Assembly: GCA_007674295.1 (NCBI GenBank)
Contig: CM017453.1
Location: 1-64,000 of the forward strand
Source: Antonospora locustae
Taxonomy: Eukaryota > Microsporidia
Length of the DNA: 64,000 nt
Reading direction: 5' to 3'
Shown: one piece after another, positions 45,019-55,012 of the stretch
Layout of the letters: each line of letters opens with the position of its first letter
How positions within the stretch are numbered: the stretch's first letter is position 1
Position numbers and translations under genes: made by a program
Notes under the pieces: generated by a model
Database searches by the model: none
What the model saw: only the letters and a program-made list of their open reading frames with translations
Told to the model about the DNA's origin: nothing

Positions 45019-45336
45019 ATGGCGCGAAAGCAGACAACATCCAAAAAGAAAGACAAGAGCAGATATCGAATCAGGTCTCGCTTTGAGTCCAAATACGGAG
45101 CTAAGCACCTCGATCAGATCAAGAACAGCCTCTGCGAGAAGCCTGTGCTGGAGTACAACGATGAAATAGTAGGAAACGGGCAGTTTTATTGTGTCGAATG
45201 TGATCGCTTTTTTGGTAACGAAGACATTTTAAATAAGCACAAAATAACCAAGAACCACAAGAGAAGAGTGAAAGCATTAGGCGAGACGTTGCATACGAAT
45301 AAAGACGCGGAGGAGGCTGCTGGTCTTATAAGCTAG
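45019..45336 (+). CDS. BUD20: Ribosome biogenesis zinc-finger protein BUD20/ZNF593
   Basis: The 105-residue protein has a basic N-terminus and one C2H2 finger in FYCVECDRFFGNEDILNKHK, ending in the family motif KNHKRRVKAL. BUD20 binds pre-60S particles and assists their nuclear export. CAACCCTAAAA precedes the ATG. Confidence 0.88.
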   Translation: MARKQTTSKKKDKSRYRIRSRFESKYGAKHLDQIKNSLCEKPVLEYNDEIVGNGQFYCVECDRFFGNEDILNKHKITKNHKRRVKALGETLHTNKDAEEAAGLIS

Positions 45337-45577
45337 CAAATTCCAAGCAGCTTTTACAAAATACTTGTTGCCAACGGATCACAGAAAGTTTGTGTTTCTG
45401 ACAATTGGTAGTTCACAATCCTTTCAAAAGTAAGCACGTAGTGTCTTAAGAATACTATGGTCACACCTCAGACAAAAACACACACTACTTGAAAAAAAAA
45501 CTAGCAGGAGAACAAGAAGTAAACATGCATGAGACATAGAGTACTTATTTTTATTCCAAAACCCTTACAGAAAGATA

Positions 45578-47071
45578 TCATCGTCTTCTGCCGTGCTTTG
45601 ATCGTCCTCGATACAAATGCTTGGGAGCTTTTGTTATAATCTTTGGCACAATGCGCTCAGGTTTCAAGGGGATTCTATTTTTATCCTTCATTTTTACCTC
45701 AGGTACAAAATATTCTCGTCTTCCCCTTCCCTTCCATCTCTCCGGCAACGACGCACGCTTCTTGTCTTCATGCTCTCTGATTTTGGCAGCTCTTCTATTA
45801 TCAATATCCACCTTTACCTGCATCATCTCTCTACTAAGTACATCGTATGTTCTGTTAATGACTAGCTCTGAAGGCACTTCTAGGCCTATCATATCCAGTA
45901 CGTTCTTTCCGTTATAGAACTCAGGAACATGTATATCTGTGTTTTGATGCATTGCAGACGAACTTGTTTCACATTGAGCATTATGAATCGACTTTAGCAC
46001 TGGCTTCTCCTTAGGTCGGAGTACTTCGGGCTTGAAGAGCTTCGGCGGCTCTTTGTCATCTTTTTCAACCAGTCCGCATGCAGTGGTCTTAAGCACTTCC
46101 ATGTTGTAGTCACATCTGGTGCTTATTTCCACGTATGGTCTGTTACTTAAGAAGTTTTCCATCGCCTGTCTAGATTCCAGACTCAGGTTTTCTATCTTTG
46201 CCACATCTGCCTTGCTCAAAACAATTAGATGTCTACCTATAAGAGATTGTAATGAGTTGAAGAGTGCTATTTGATCTGATACAGAAAATCCACAACTTTC
46301 GCTCACGTCTATAAGAAAAAGCGCTAGAGCTTTGAGATGCGCCAATGCAACAATACTCTGCATTTCTATAGTGTTTCTGTCCTCAAGCTTGTGGTCTAGA
46401 AGACCTGGAGTGTCAATGACCTGGTATTCTACGCCGTCTTGTTCAAAGTGGCCTACATAGAGGTTCTTGGTCGTGAAGGCATATGGCTGCACCTCTACCC
46501 TTGCTCTAGACATTTTGTTGATTAACGACGACTTTCCGACGTTGGGGTACCCGCATATCAAGAAAGTGGGAGTGGACAGACTAATAGACGGCAGCCGAGA
46601 CATATGCTGTCTAACCTCCTCAAGGTATTCCAAGGATCCCTTCAGCTTTTTTGCAGCCGATGCCATGCGCCCAAGTGCAGATTTCTTTAGTTGTTTACAG
46701 CGATATGCGGACTCTCCATACTTCAAAAGCTTCAGAAACTCTTTTGATGTGTTCTGAATGACTTTATTAATCACGTTCACATGTCCCAATGCCATCTTAT
46801 AGTGATCGCGGTCATAAAGCACATTAATAAGATCTGCATAGAACGGATGTATGTCCTCAAGCTGTGGAAATTGGGTGAGAATCATCTGAAGACGCATATC
46901 AAACTCGGCCGCAGTGTGTTTAACCTTTCTCATATAAAAAGATATTATTTTTCTTATAGGAAACTGCGGATGAATGACTGTTGGCGTTCTGCATTGAGTG
47001 TCGTTCAGTACTATGTCAATTAAGTGCGTACTAAGAGGAACAGGTTGTATCGACTTGAAATCCAAAGACAT
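45578..47071 (-). CDS. NOG1: Nucleolar GTP-binding protein NOG1
   Basis: The 497-residue protein has the NOG1 N-terminal helical domain (FPIRKIISFYMRKVKHTAAE, IHPFYADLINVLYDRDHYKM). An OBG-type GTPase domain follows with P-loop GYPNVGKSSLINKMS, DTPGLLDHKLEDRN and LSKADVAK. The C-terminal region is basic. NOG1 is a 60S assembly factor. The protein is shorter than yeast NOG1 (about 650), mainly at the C-terminus. TTACCCCA directly precedes the ATG. Confidence 0.93.
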   Translation of the reverse strand: MSLDFKSIQPVPLSTHLIDIVLNDTQCRTPTVIHPQFPIRKIISFYMRKVKHTAAEFDMRLQMILTQFPQLEDIHPFYADLINVLYDRDHYKMALGHVNVINKVIQNTSKEFLKLLKYGESAYRCKQLKKSALGRMASAAKKLKGSLEYLEEVRQHMSRLPSISLSTPTFLICGYPNVGKSSLINKMSRARVEVQPYAFTTKNLYVGHFEQDGVEYQVIDTPGLLDHKLEDRNTIEMQSIVALAHLKALALFLIDVSESCGFSVSDQIALFNSLQSLIGRHLIVLSKADVAKIENLSLESRQAMENFLSNRPYVEISTRCDYNMEVLKTTACGLVEKDDKEPPKLFKPEVLRPKEKPVLKSIHNAQCETSSSAMHQNTDIHVPEFYNGKNVLDMIGLEVPSELVINRTYDVLSREMMQVKVDIDNRRAAKIREHEDKKRASLPERWKGRGRREYFVPEVKMKDKNRIPLKPERIVPKIITKAPKHLYRGRSKHGRRR

Positions 47072-47454
47072 TGGGGTAAAATCACGTAAAAAGATTTTAC
47101 GTTATAATTTAGATTGCACTAATACTGCTGTTTTGTTCGCATGTAATCGCAGTGCATTAAAGTGAAATCTGACGATCTTGACCTCTTAATAAGACCGTCA
47201 TTCATGGAAACATGCATTCAAAACAGCGTTTTGTTCATTTGCACCAAACTAAGCTGTTTTTTGCCAAAGTAAGTAGAAAAGATGTATCAGGGAGGCAAGT
47301 TGATGCAAGAGTTAAGTGGGCAGACGTAGCTCTTTTTCAAAACACCGTGACACATTAAGATAAAGCACATAAACTCACAGTCTGCAACAACCATGATCAT
47401 AAGATGAAAGTTTGTATTATGCAACGTTTTTTTTTGATTAATTCTTACCGCTAG
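47072..47454. other. 383-bp divergent intergenic region
   Basis: Between NOG1 and RPF2, both ribosome-assembly genes. A short inverted repeat (AAAATC...GATTTT near 47,080-47,102) lies close to the NOG1 start. No further gene seen. Confidence 0.45.
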
Positions 47455-48159
47455 ATGACCGGAAGTTTACAAAAAAATGTGCTAGTAGTATACGACTCAA
47501 GGAAAGCTCTGGAAGTTGCACGAGAGCTGTCTGACATGATAAAGAATATGCGACGTGTTAAGCAAAAAGTCGAGTCGTCCATGGAAAAGGATCTGCTTGA
47601 AAAGCTGGCTATCAAGCTAAAATGCAGCCTGTTTTTTTCTGTACAGACCAAGAAAAAGGATCTGAGCTACATATCTATTGGAAGGCTATATGATAACGAG
47701 ATAATTGACTATGTGAGGTTTAAGCTCATTGACTTTAAACCAGTTAGTTTTTTCAAGAAGTCTCCTGAAAAAAGCTGTAAATACTTTTTAGTCATGAAAA
47801 GTCTCTCTTCTCGCATGTCAAACCTGCTGCTGGATATGTTCAGCACTAAAATGTCGGACATTTGTATTGATCACTTGAGATATGCGCTGGTACTCAGTGG
47901 GAAAGACACATGTTTTTCGCTGAGATACACAAGGGTAAGCGCAGACGGGTTGGAAGATGTGGGACCGCGTCTTGAGATGGAAAAGATGGACGAATACTTC
48001 TGCGACGAAGACATGTTTAGAAAAAGCCTTGGTGTTCAAGAATGCAAGAAGCAGAAAAACGTCCGACAGGATGAGAGCATGAGAAAGGTGGGTAGGTTAC
48101 ACATTCAAAGACAGGACTTGCGTGAAATAAACTTGAAGAAAAGCAGAGGATACAAGTAA
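47455..48159 (+). CDS. RPF2: Ribosome biogenesis factor RPF2 (Brix domain)
   Basis: The 234-residue Brix-domain protein has DLLEKLAIKLKCSLFFSVQT and YISIGRLYDNEIIDYVRFKL, matching the RPF2 pattern (CSLFxxGxHxKKRPxxLxxGRxYDxxxLD), and a final basic region (VGRLHIQRQDLREINLKKSR). RPF2 with RRS1 recruits the 5S RNP to pre-60S particles. The yeast protein is about 340 residues; this one lacks most of the C-terminal tail. Confidence 0.85.
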   Translation: MTGSLQKNVLVVYDSRKALEVARELSDMIKNMRRVKQKVESSMEKDLLEKLAIKLKCSLFFSVQTKKKDLSYISIGRLYDNEIIDYVRFKLIDFKPVSFFKKSPEKSCKYFLVMKSLSSRMSNLLLDMFSTKMSDICIDHLRYALVLSGKDTCFSLRYTRVSADGLEDVGPRLEMEKMDEYFCDEDMFRKSLGVQECKKQKNVRQDESMRKVGRLHIQRQDLREINLKKSRGYK

Positions 48160-48277
48160 AACTACACAGAAAATGTTTTGTCTCTTTTGATACATGGTAA
48201 AATAAACATTCTGGCTTTTACAGTTGACTTGACACCTCTCTCTTAGCTAATACGCTATCTTTGAGCCTCACCCTTCC

Positions 48278-51200
48278 ATGAAGGTCTACTTAATGAATAT
48301 CGAAGCTTGGAAGGAAAATGGTGTAACTTTGTATACAAAGCAAGTCAACTCTCCGTTTGACTCCGTAAAAGTGCATGTTGAGAACGTGTTTACAACGATT
48401 CTGTTTGTACCACAAAATAACAACACATCCCAGCTTGAGAACGACCTCAGGTTGTTTCTCGTCTCAAAAAAAATAAGAGGCGAAATATCTTGCATCTCTG
48501 TTAAGAACTACTTTTACGCCTTTGACGAAATCATCGATGTCTTGCGACTGGAATGCGAAAAACCAGTGGCATTGAAAAGCTTTCACGCGCCATCTTGTAT
48601 GCAGCAAATAAACGAGTTCTCTAGTCCTATAGAAAACATCATCATTTCCCGAAAAATAAGAGGACCTGGTGTTATTCAGATTTCCGACTATGAGGAATTC
48701 ATGAGTAACGAATTCTTCGTCAAGTCACCCAAGTCAATTAGCTTTGTTGGCCATGATGTATTTCCACCGTTGAAAATTATGACAGTTTCATTAACATTTG
48801 AAAGAGATAACCTTATATTCTACGGTATGCGAGTAGATTTCCAGAACAACTCGAAAGTTCTGTGCCAGGGTGCTGAGCACATCGCACATGGTAAGGTACA
48901 TACTGATCATCTAGAAAAAAAACTAAGGACACAGATAGAGGAAACCAGGCCTGATATTATCGTCTACTACAATGTCTCTGACGTTTTTTTCAAAAGAATG
49001 CTTCTGAAGGGGGCAATTCTTTGCGACATCTATCAAGTGGCCACAAGCTCTATAAAGGGCAGAACATTCAGTTTAGAAGAGCTGCGTCGCAGTGTATTGA
49101 ATGAAGAGTGCAATTCTGGGCATGATAGCAGGAAGTTTGGGGGAAAATCTCATGAGTCAAGTGCTAGTAACGCGATTGCAGAAGTAAACACAATATACAA
49201 GGTATTTCGGACATTGGATGTTTTGGAGCTTACTAAGGAGCTTACAGAGATATGTGGAAATCTGCTGAGTAGATCTATGCAGAACCTCATTGCTGAACGA
49301 AACGAGTACTTGATAATGCACGAGTTTTACGATAAACACATTTTGTTTCCACCAAAAACAAAGACAACACCAGATAGCAGCTACAGAGGTGGGCTTGTTT
49401 TGGAGCCTGAAGTTGGGTTTTACGAGACAATGGTTTTACTTCTAGACTTTAACTCGTTGTATCCATCGGTAATACAGGAATACAACATCTGCTTTTCGTC
49501 TATCAAGAAGCACATTTGCTCTGCTAAACAAGAGACCTTGAAAGTTAGTTTCCAGCCTGAATGTTCAAACAATGAAGACAGAGAAAATGCCACTAATCCT
49601 TCTAATTTTTTGCATGCATGTGGCGATGACATAGCCAATGAAAAGCAAAAAAGGTGCGAGTGCAAAATTGGGCACGCTGAGTTAGGCATTCTGCCGTCTA
49701 TAGTAAGGGGGATTGTGGTACGCAGAAAGCACATAAAGGATATGTTAAAAAGTACAAGGTCTGAGGAAGGAAGACGAGTTCTGAACATTCGCCAGAAGGC
49801 GCTGAAGCTAATAGCAAACTCGATATACGGATGTCTTGGGACGCCTATGTCTAGGTTCTACAATCTTGACATGGCGTCCATGATAGCAGAGAAGGGAAGA
49901 GGTATCTTGATTGAAACAAAGGCTTTGGCAGAGTCGGTGGGGCTGTCTGTTATTTATGGTGATACAGATTCCATAATGATCAACACAAAAATAGATGGAT
50001 TTAACTTTAACGTAAAAAGTGCTTTGGAGTCTATTGGACCTCTAAGGACATGCATAAACAAAAAGTATAGGTATATTGAGATTGAAGTAGAATGTGTCAT
50101 AAAAAAGTTAATGCTTTTTACAAAAAAAAAGTACGGGGCACTGATAGTGGGAGAAACAGGAAGCCGAATTGAAGGAAAAGGGCTGGATTTTCTTCGCAGA
50201 GACTTTTGTAAGCTGAGCTCAGAGATATCATATGAGATACTACAAATACTGATGGCTGATTTAGAAGAGAGTGAAGAGATGTTTCGCAGCTTATACGGAA
50301 GAGGCTTTGAACCAGAATTATGCACCAAAAAGCCTTCGCTGCATAGCTCTGTGGCTGATTCTGCGGGCGACTCAAAAAATAGTTTTGATTTTCGTATCAA
50401 ACCAAGATGTGCTAGCAAGGACTTAATACTAAGAAATATTGAGCTTTTTAAAAATAATGGAAACAAAAAGCTTGCAGAATATGTGTACAAAAGACTGGCT
50501 GACATTAAGGAGGTTATATGCGAAGAGCCTATCGACTCATTTGTGATCAACGCAGTATTGTCGAGACCGCCCGACAAATACGCAACACCTGACCAGCTTC
50601 CGCATGTAAGTCTGGCGCTAAGGCTTCGTAAAAAAGGAATCTACCTCAAGAAGGACGATGTCGTCTCGTATGTGATAGGCGTCGGAAGAAAGAACGAGCA
50701 GGTGTCTAAAAGAGCTTACCTCAAAAGCGAGAGCTTTGAGCTAGACTATGACTACTATATATGCAATCAAATACTGCCACCGGTATATAGAATAACATCT
50801 CTATCACGTCTCATTTCAGTTGATGTTATCAATAGAATATTTGGTGTTCTTAAGATTGCACAGAAATCATGCCAGACCGTACTGACATTCATCACTCCCT
50901 GCTGCAATGAACCGCAGGAATTCTCACTTGTATGCAGAAAGTGTAAAGCACAGGTTTCGAAGTCGTTTTATGTGTCAAAGGTCCTTGAGATAGTTAGGCA
51001 GGAGACACATAATCTGTACATGACACCGCAGAAGTGTATTGAATGTATGTTTGAAACGTATGCACCTATACTAACGTGTCCAAACTGCTGTTGCGAACTG
51101 AAGTATGAACCAAATAACGCAACTTTTGATGCAATCTTGCAAAATATTTCAGATACTTTAAGCCCAGAGATAGATGAGATTGAATGGATCTTGAACCACT

Positions 51201-51280
51201 ACTTCAAAAACAGTGGATATAGAAAAATAGAATTGCCTATGTTCAGAGAAGAGATAGATAACTACTACAACGACATATAG
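48278..51280 (+). CDS. POL1: DNA polymerase alpha catalytic subunit
   Basis: The 1000-residue family-B polymerase has motif A LLLDFNSLYPSVIQEYNICF (about residue 386), a QEYNICF sequence specific for alpha, LGILPSIVRGIVVRRKHIKD, motif B ALKLIANSIYGCLGTPMSR, and motif C VIYGDTDSIM (about 560). Two C-terminal Cys clusters follow (CCNEPQEFSLVCRKC near 875; CIECMFETYAPILTCPNCCC near 920). The exonuclease motifs are degenerate, as usual for alpha. It extends RNA primers with primase at replication origins and lagging strands. It is about 450 residues shorter than yeast Pol1, mainly at the N-terminus. TCACCCTTCC precedes the ATG. Confidence 0.95.
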   Translation: MKVYLMNIEAWKENGVTLYTKQVNSPFDSVKVHVENVFTTILFVPQNNNTSQLENDLRLFLVSKKIRGEISCISVKNYFYAFDEIIDVLRLECEKPVALKSFHAPSCMQQINEFSSPIENIIISRKIRGPGVIQISDYEEFMSNEFFVKSPKSISFVGHDVFPPLKIMTVSLTFERDNLIFYGMRVDFQNNSKVLCQGAEHIAHGKVHTDHLEKKLRTQIEETRPDIIVYYNVSDVFFKRMLLKGAILCDIYQVATSSIKGRTFSLEELRRSVLNEECNSGHDSRKFGGKSHESSASNAIAEVNTIYKVFRTLDVLELTKELTEICGNLLSRSMQNLIAERNEYLIMHEFYDKHILFPPKTKTTPDSSYRGGLVLEPEVGFYETMVLLLDFNSLYPSVIQEYNICFSSIKKHICSAKQETLKVSFQPECSNNEDRENATNPSNFLHACGDDIANEKQKRCECKIGHAELGILPSIVRGIVVRRKHIKDMLKSTRSEEGRRVLNIRQKALKLIANSIYGCLGTPMSRFYNLDMASMIAEKGRGILIETKALAESVGLSVIYGDTDSIMINTKIDGFNFNVKSALESIGPLRTCINKKYRYIEIEVECVIKKLMLFTKKKYGALIVGETGSRIEGKGLDFLRRDFCKLSSEISYEILQILMADLEESEEMFRSLYGRGFEPELCTKKPSLHSSVADSAGDSKNSFDFRIKPRCASKDLILRNIELFKNNGNKKLAEYVYKRLADIKEVICEEPIDSFVINAVLSRPPDKYATPDQLPHVSLALRLRKKGIYLKKDDVVSYVIGVGRKNEQVSKRAYLKSESFELDYDYYICNQILPPVYRITSLSRLISVDVINRIFGVLKIAQKSCQTVLTFITPCCNEPQEFSLVCRKCKAQVSKSFYVSKVLEIVRQETHNLYMTPQKCIECMFETYAPILTCPNCCCELKYEPNNATFDAILQNISDTLSPEIDEIEWILNHYFKNSGYRKIELPMFREEIDNYYNDI

Positions 51281-51400
51281 TTGTGCAGAAAGATACCATC
51301 AAGGCTTATGATCTGGCAAACGTTTACACGAAACGGCCTATAGCCAACTTTTGCGTCGATATTTTGTATTTTGACTGTTAACTGCACATATTTGTCTTCA

Positions 51401-53176
51401 TTATTTTTTCTCGGTCACAAGTATCTGCTTTTTTGGTCTTCCTGGGCCTCTTCGTAGCAAAAATCTGTCCATCTGGCATCTTACTGGAACATCAACTACA
51501 GGATATATCTTCTCAAAATGCGTCATTATTTCAGGATCATATAATCTGCTGACAAAATCTAATGGATCCCAACCCTTATTGAGTATGATGGAGCATGCGT
51601 GGGAACACGGAATCAGAAATCTCTGGTACTTTCCGCAAGAACACCAGAAGTTCTCCAGATCAACCCTTTGGCTGCATTCTTTTTCTACCATTTTCTTATT
51701 TCTCTCAATCTTGAGCGAAACATTATCTCCGAATGACTTGTAATTCCTCTCATTCAAGTTATCCGCACTCAGCTTCAGTATAGATATCAAACAGTCAAAA
51801 AGATTAAAGTTATACACTGCATAGAATATGAAGTCAAGGTCTACTTCGCTGAAGTTGTTGATTCCGAACAGATGACGATCGCCCACTATGTATCGAGAAG
51901 GGTCTAGATTGACATCAAGGCGGTCTTCGCTACTAAAGTTTATAACATTGAACACACGTTCTACTTCAGACATGTCGTATCGCTTGCATATGGATCTTGT
52001 CTTGACAAAATAGTTCACGTTTAAGTTGTTAAGAACTTCAATAAGCTTTTCATCATACTCAGTTAGATATGTTATGGGAATTGTCTCGTTGCATTCCGAT
52101 GCAGAATCTATGTAGTTCATTGATATCTCTCTGTGCATGTCCTTTTCTTCAACCAGCTTTCTCCTTTTTGCTGTTTTTTTTAGAAAACACATAGCATCTA
52201 CTTCTCTGAAATTCCCGTTGTAGCATTTTGGTTCGTGCTCAAAGAAAAACGCTAAGGAGCTTTCTACATCCCCCTCGCTTACAACGAAAGAGACTATTAT
52301 TGGCTTGTCCAAAGGATCGTATCCAATTCCGTAAACAACACATCCCTTCTTTCGCAGATAGACCTTTAGCTCCAGGACATTTCTCAGGTATTGCAAAAAG
52401 GAAAACGATATGTATATCATTGAGCCCCCTACCTCGCAGCGGCAGCTTGGGTTAAATTGCATGAACTCTGCTCTAAATGTTCTTAGGGCTTCAGAGAGCA
52501 CTGCTTCGCTCTCCTCAGAGCACTCGCTTTCCTCGTCAAGATAGAATGCGTTTCCAGAGTAAATAGCTGCTTTCCTCACATTGTCGTCTTCGTCATCCCT
52601 GACTTCTTCAGCTGTGTCACAGTTGTTTTGTTGGTTATCAGCGAAGAAGGAGGATGGCTTGACAGTATCATCATCTTTTACCATGGCATTCTCTTTCAGC
52701 GTGTTTATTTTAGTATTTTCGTCCACATTTTCTTTGTTTTCTATCGGACTATGCTGCTTTTCAATGTCAGCATTTTCCGCCTCTGTCTCATCTTTTGCAA
52801 TGTCTTTGTTAAGAACCTTCCACGCAGTAAGATAGCCTATACGTATTCCACTATCGTTCAGCTGCTTTATTACATTTCCCAGATACTGTGGATTTCTTTT
52901 TTTGATCTCTTCCTCGAGAAAATTTGGACAAAAGTGATATCCAAGTGGACATTTGTGTGCAATTTTAACCTTTTTAATCTGAAAAACACCCTCGCGCTTC
53001 TTGAAGTGCGCAACTATCTGTGCATCACAGTAGCAATCCTTTCGAGCCCTACACACCAGCGATACGGTCCTTTTCTTTTCTCGCAGATAGAACTTGTGTC
53101 TTTCTCCACTCATGAACTCAGAAAATGCCTTTAAGAGCTCTTCTCGCGATTTGTATATGTCGTTTACCGACAACAT
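51401..53176 (-). CDS. Domesticated MULE/FAR1-like transposase derivative with SWIM finger and AT-hook
   Basis: The 591-residue protein keeps the order of Mutator-like transposases. An N-terminal MuDR-type DNA-binding domain comes first (YLREKKRTVSLVCRARKDC, IAHKCPLG). A residual transposase core follows (KKGCVVYGIGYDPLDKPIIV, SFVVSEGDVESSLAFFFEHE), then a SWIM finger (FWCSCGKYQRFLIPCSHACS) and a C-terminal AT-hook (RRGPGRPKKQ). The first catalytic Asp (VDGTH in active elements) is not present and the central catalytic part is shortened and partly replaced by acidic sequence. No terminal inverted repeats are seen nearby. It is therefore probably a host DNA-binding regulator. CTCCCCC directly precedes the ATG at 53176. 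Confidence 0.75.
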   Translation of the reverse strand: MLSVNDIYKSREELLKAFSEFMSGERHKFYLREKKRTVSLVCRARKDCYCDAQIVAHFKKREGVFQIKKVKIAHKCPLGYHFCPNFLEEEIKKRNPQYLGNVIKQLNDSGIRIGYLTAWKVLNKDIAKDETEAENADIEKQHSPIENKENVDENTKINTLKENAMVKDDDTVKPSSFFADNQQNNCDTAEEVRDDEDDNVRKAAIYSGNAFYLDEESECSEESEAVLSEALRTFRAEFMQFNPSCRCEVGGSMIYISFSFLQYLRNVLELKVYLRKKGCVVYGIGYDPLDKPIIVSFVVSEGDVESSLAFFFEHEPKCYNGNFREVDAMCFLKKTAKRRKLVEEKDMHREISMNYIDSASECNETIPITYLTEYDEKLIEVLNNLNVNYFVKTRSICKRYDMSEVERVFNVINFSSEDRLDVNLDPSRYIVGDRHLFGINNFSEVDLDFIFYAVYNFNLFDCLISILKLSADNLNERNYKSFGDNVSLKIERNKKMVEKECSQRVDLENFWCSCGKYQRFLIPCSHACSIILNKGWDPLDFVSRLYDPEIMTHFEKIYPVVDVPVRCQMDRFLLRRGPGRPKKQILVTEKK

Positions 53177-53302
53177 GGGGGAGGTGAGATGAAAACTAAA
53201 AGGGGATATCAAAAGCTATTACAGCATGGCCTAAGACATTAGAAGAAAGCACATGGCTATAGCCATTCTGCTCTATGTTTTGAATCTGTTACAAAGACCA
53301 GT

Positions 53303-53755
53303 TTAGTATAGCTTGAGATGGCCAGTCAGAAGAGATAGTAGTGATTTGGGTGCAGGCCCTACCGCCACAGCAGTGTTGGATCCAGGAGGAACCTGTGTCC
53401 TGCCTGCATCGTATACCTTGTATATGTAGACTCCCTTGTTTCTTGCATTTTTTACAACTTCTGCAATCTCATGCACACCGGCCTTCAGAACAATTTTAGC
53501 CTCCCCGGACTGTTTCCAGACATCGAAAACCTCTTCTTCCTTTTTAGCAACCTCCATAATACCAGATACAGCGTGACATGCCTGTGATATCGCCTTTCCC
53601 CGTTGCATACGCAGTTCATCATTTATTATGATGTTTAAAACATATGGTTCTCCTGAAACCGCTATGGAGCGCCTTCTCCTTCTCTTTGGAAAACGAGTAT
53701 GCAGAAGAAGTATAAACAGGAGAAGTGTCGTAGCAAACCAAAGATACGCAAGCAT
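53303..53755 (-). CDS. PTH2: Peptidyl-tRNA hydrolase 2 (PTH2)
   Basis: The 150-residue protein has an N-terminal membrane anchor (WFATTLLLFILLLH). The PTH2 domain includes GKAISQACHAVSGI (catalytic Lys/His region), VYDAGRTQVPPGSNTAVAVG and a final LTGHLKLY. It recycles peptidyl-tRNA and, when membrane-anchored in other eukaryotes, sits on mitochondria. Here the target membrane is unknown. CCCTCCCT directly precedes the ATG. Confidence 0.93.
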   Translation of the reverse strand: MLAYLWFATTLLLFILLLHTRFPKRRRRRSIAVSGEPYVLNIIINDELRMQRGKAISQACHAVSGIMEVAKKEEEVFDVWKQSGEAKIVLKAGVHEIAEVVKNARNKGVYIYKVYDAGRTQVPPGSNTAVAVGPAPKSLLSLLTGHLKLY

Positions 53756-53892
53756 AGGGAGGGCTTTGTACTTGAAATTTCTGTAGGTGCAATGTCATTT
53801 GCATTACATGTGCACAAGGGCTGTAATAACATAAATGATTGTGAAAATTCATACGGGCCCTTTTTTAATTATACCATTTACATGCTTGGTGT

Positions 53893-54105
53893 CTACATCA
53901 TATTGCAAATGCTATCATCCTCTCCGCTGAGTATTTTTATCTGATAATCGCCTAAAATTAGGTCTGTGTCTTCGTCAATTATGACATCGTCGAGTACGAG
54001 AATTTCGCTGTCACTGACAACATATCCGTCCTCAACCTCGTCTACTTTTGTGAATCTCTTTGGAACATTGGTAACGTCTTTGAGCCTGTTTCTTCCTTCT
54101 TTCAT
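53893..54105 (-). CDS. Small acidic hypothetical protein
   Basis: From the first ATG (MKEGRNRLKDV) the product has 70 residues, a basic start and an acidic remainder (DEVEDGYVVSDSEILVLDD, EDTDLILGDYQIKIL). ACCCC lies about 17 bp upstream, as before other genes. No family recognised. Confidence 0.5.
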   Translation of the reverse strand: MKEGRNRLKDVTNVPKRFTKVDEVEDGYVVSDSEILVLDDVIIDEDTDLILGDYQIKILSGEDDSICNMM

Positions 54106-54193
54106 CGGTGTTTGTTTCGGGGTAACATGCAATATTTTCACCGTGTCTCGTAAATTTAACAAAAAATTCTAAGAGAGCCATTAGCATCATTTC

Positions 54194-54976
54194 TTATTTG
54201 GGAATGAGCCTTTTAAGAATTTCAAGCTCATTTTGATTGTACTTTGCCTTGATTGCGTTTAGAATTTCCGCACTTTCATTTCCGTTTCGTCTTATATCTC
54301 GAAGTGTTTCTAAGTCCTCTCTGCTAAAATCGGGCCTGTACTTTGGTGCTTCAACTAACAATGTAACGTCACAACTGATTTCGCAGCAGAAATCTTTGAA
54401 ATCAAAATCGTTTACTTTTTTTCCTTCAACACACATAGTTTTCAAGTAAATAGGTTCAAAGTCAACGATCTTCTCACTAAAAGGCTTTTGAGCTACGTTT
54501 ATGTCTCTCTGGCTTTGAATGCACAGTGTCGATGCAATGTTAATCCTAGAGGCAAAGTTATCACATGAGAATCCCACGTTTTTTCCTAGCAACCTATCAA
54601 TGCTGTTCTTCTCGTTTTTTATGCTATAAAAGAACGAAGATCTATAATAGTTCAAAAACTGCGTCTGCGAAACATCCAGCTCCTCAAAAACCTTTATGAG
54701 AATTGGAAACTGTGTGAAGATTCCCAGTTCATCCATGTCTGTCGACTTGGACTTGAGAATGATGTTTTTTACTAAATCACGCATGTGTACCGACTTGAAC
54801 TTGAGAGTGCGTGTAGACAGTTCTGCTATTGTCAGCAAATAAGCTCCCTCATTTTTTGTCTGCAATGACTTTATGTTTCTATACTTGATGCTTACACCCT
54901 CTGCTTCAATTGCCTCATGTGTCACTGATGCAAGCACCTCCAGGCTATTGATTTCGATCTTTATTCTTGTGTCCAT
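54194..54976 (-). CDS. TFIIH p62/TFB1-like protein
   Basis: The 260-residue protein has an N-terminal PH-like part (IKYRNIKSLQTKNEGAYLLT to VKNIILKSK). A BSD-like helical segment follows (GIFTQFPILIKVFEELDVSQ, then TQFLNYYRSSFFYSI), the order seen in TFB1/p62. The C-terminal half of yeast Tfb1 is missing. If correct, it belongs to the core TFIIH used in transcription initiation and nucleotide excision repair. The match is weak and mainly based on domain order. Confidence 0.5.
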   Translation of the reverse strand: MDTRIKIEINSLEVLASVTHEAIEAEGVSIKYRNIKSLQTKNEGAYLLTIAELSTRTLKFKSVHMRDLVKNIILKSKSTDMDELGIFTQFPILIKVFEELDVSQTQFLNYYRSSFFYSIKNEKNSIDRLLGKNVGFSCDNFASRINIASTLCIQSQRDINVAQKPFSEKIVDFEPIYLKTMCVEGKKVNDFDFKDFCCEISCDVTLLVEAPKYRPDFSREDLETLRDIRRNGNESAEILNAIKAKYNQNELEILKRLIPK

Positions 54977-55012
54977 GCCCTCGGCATTTATCTATACAAA
55001 AGTTGTATCTTT

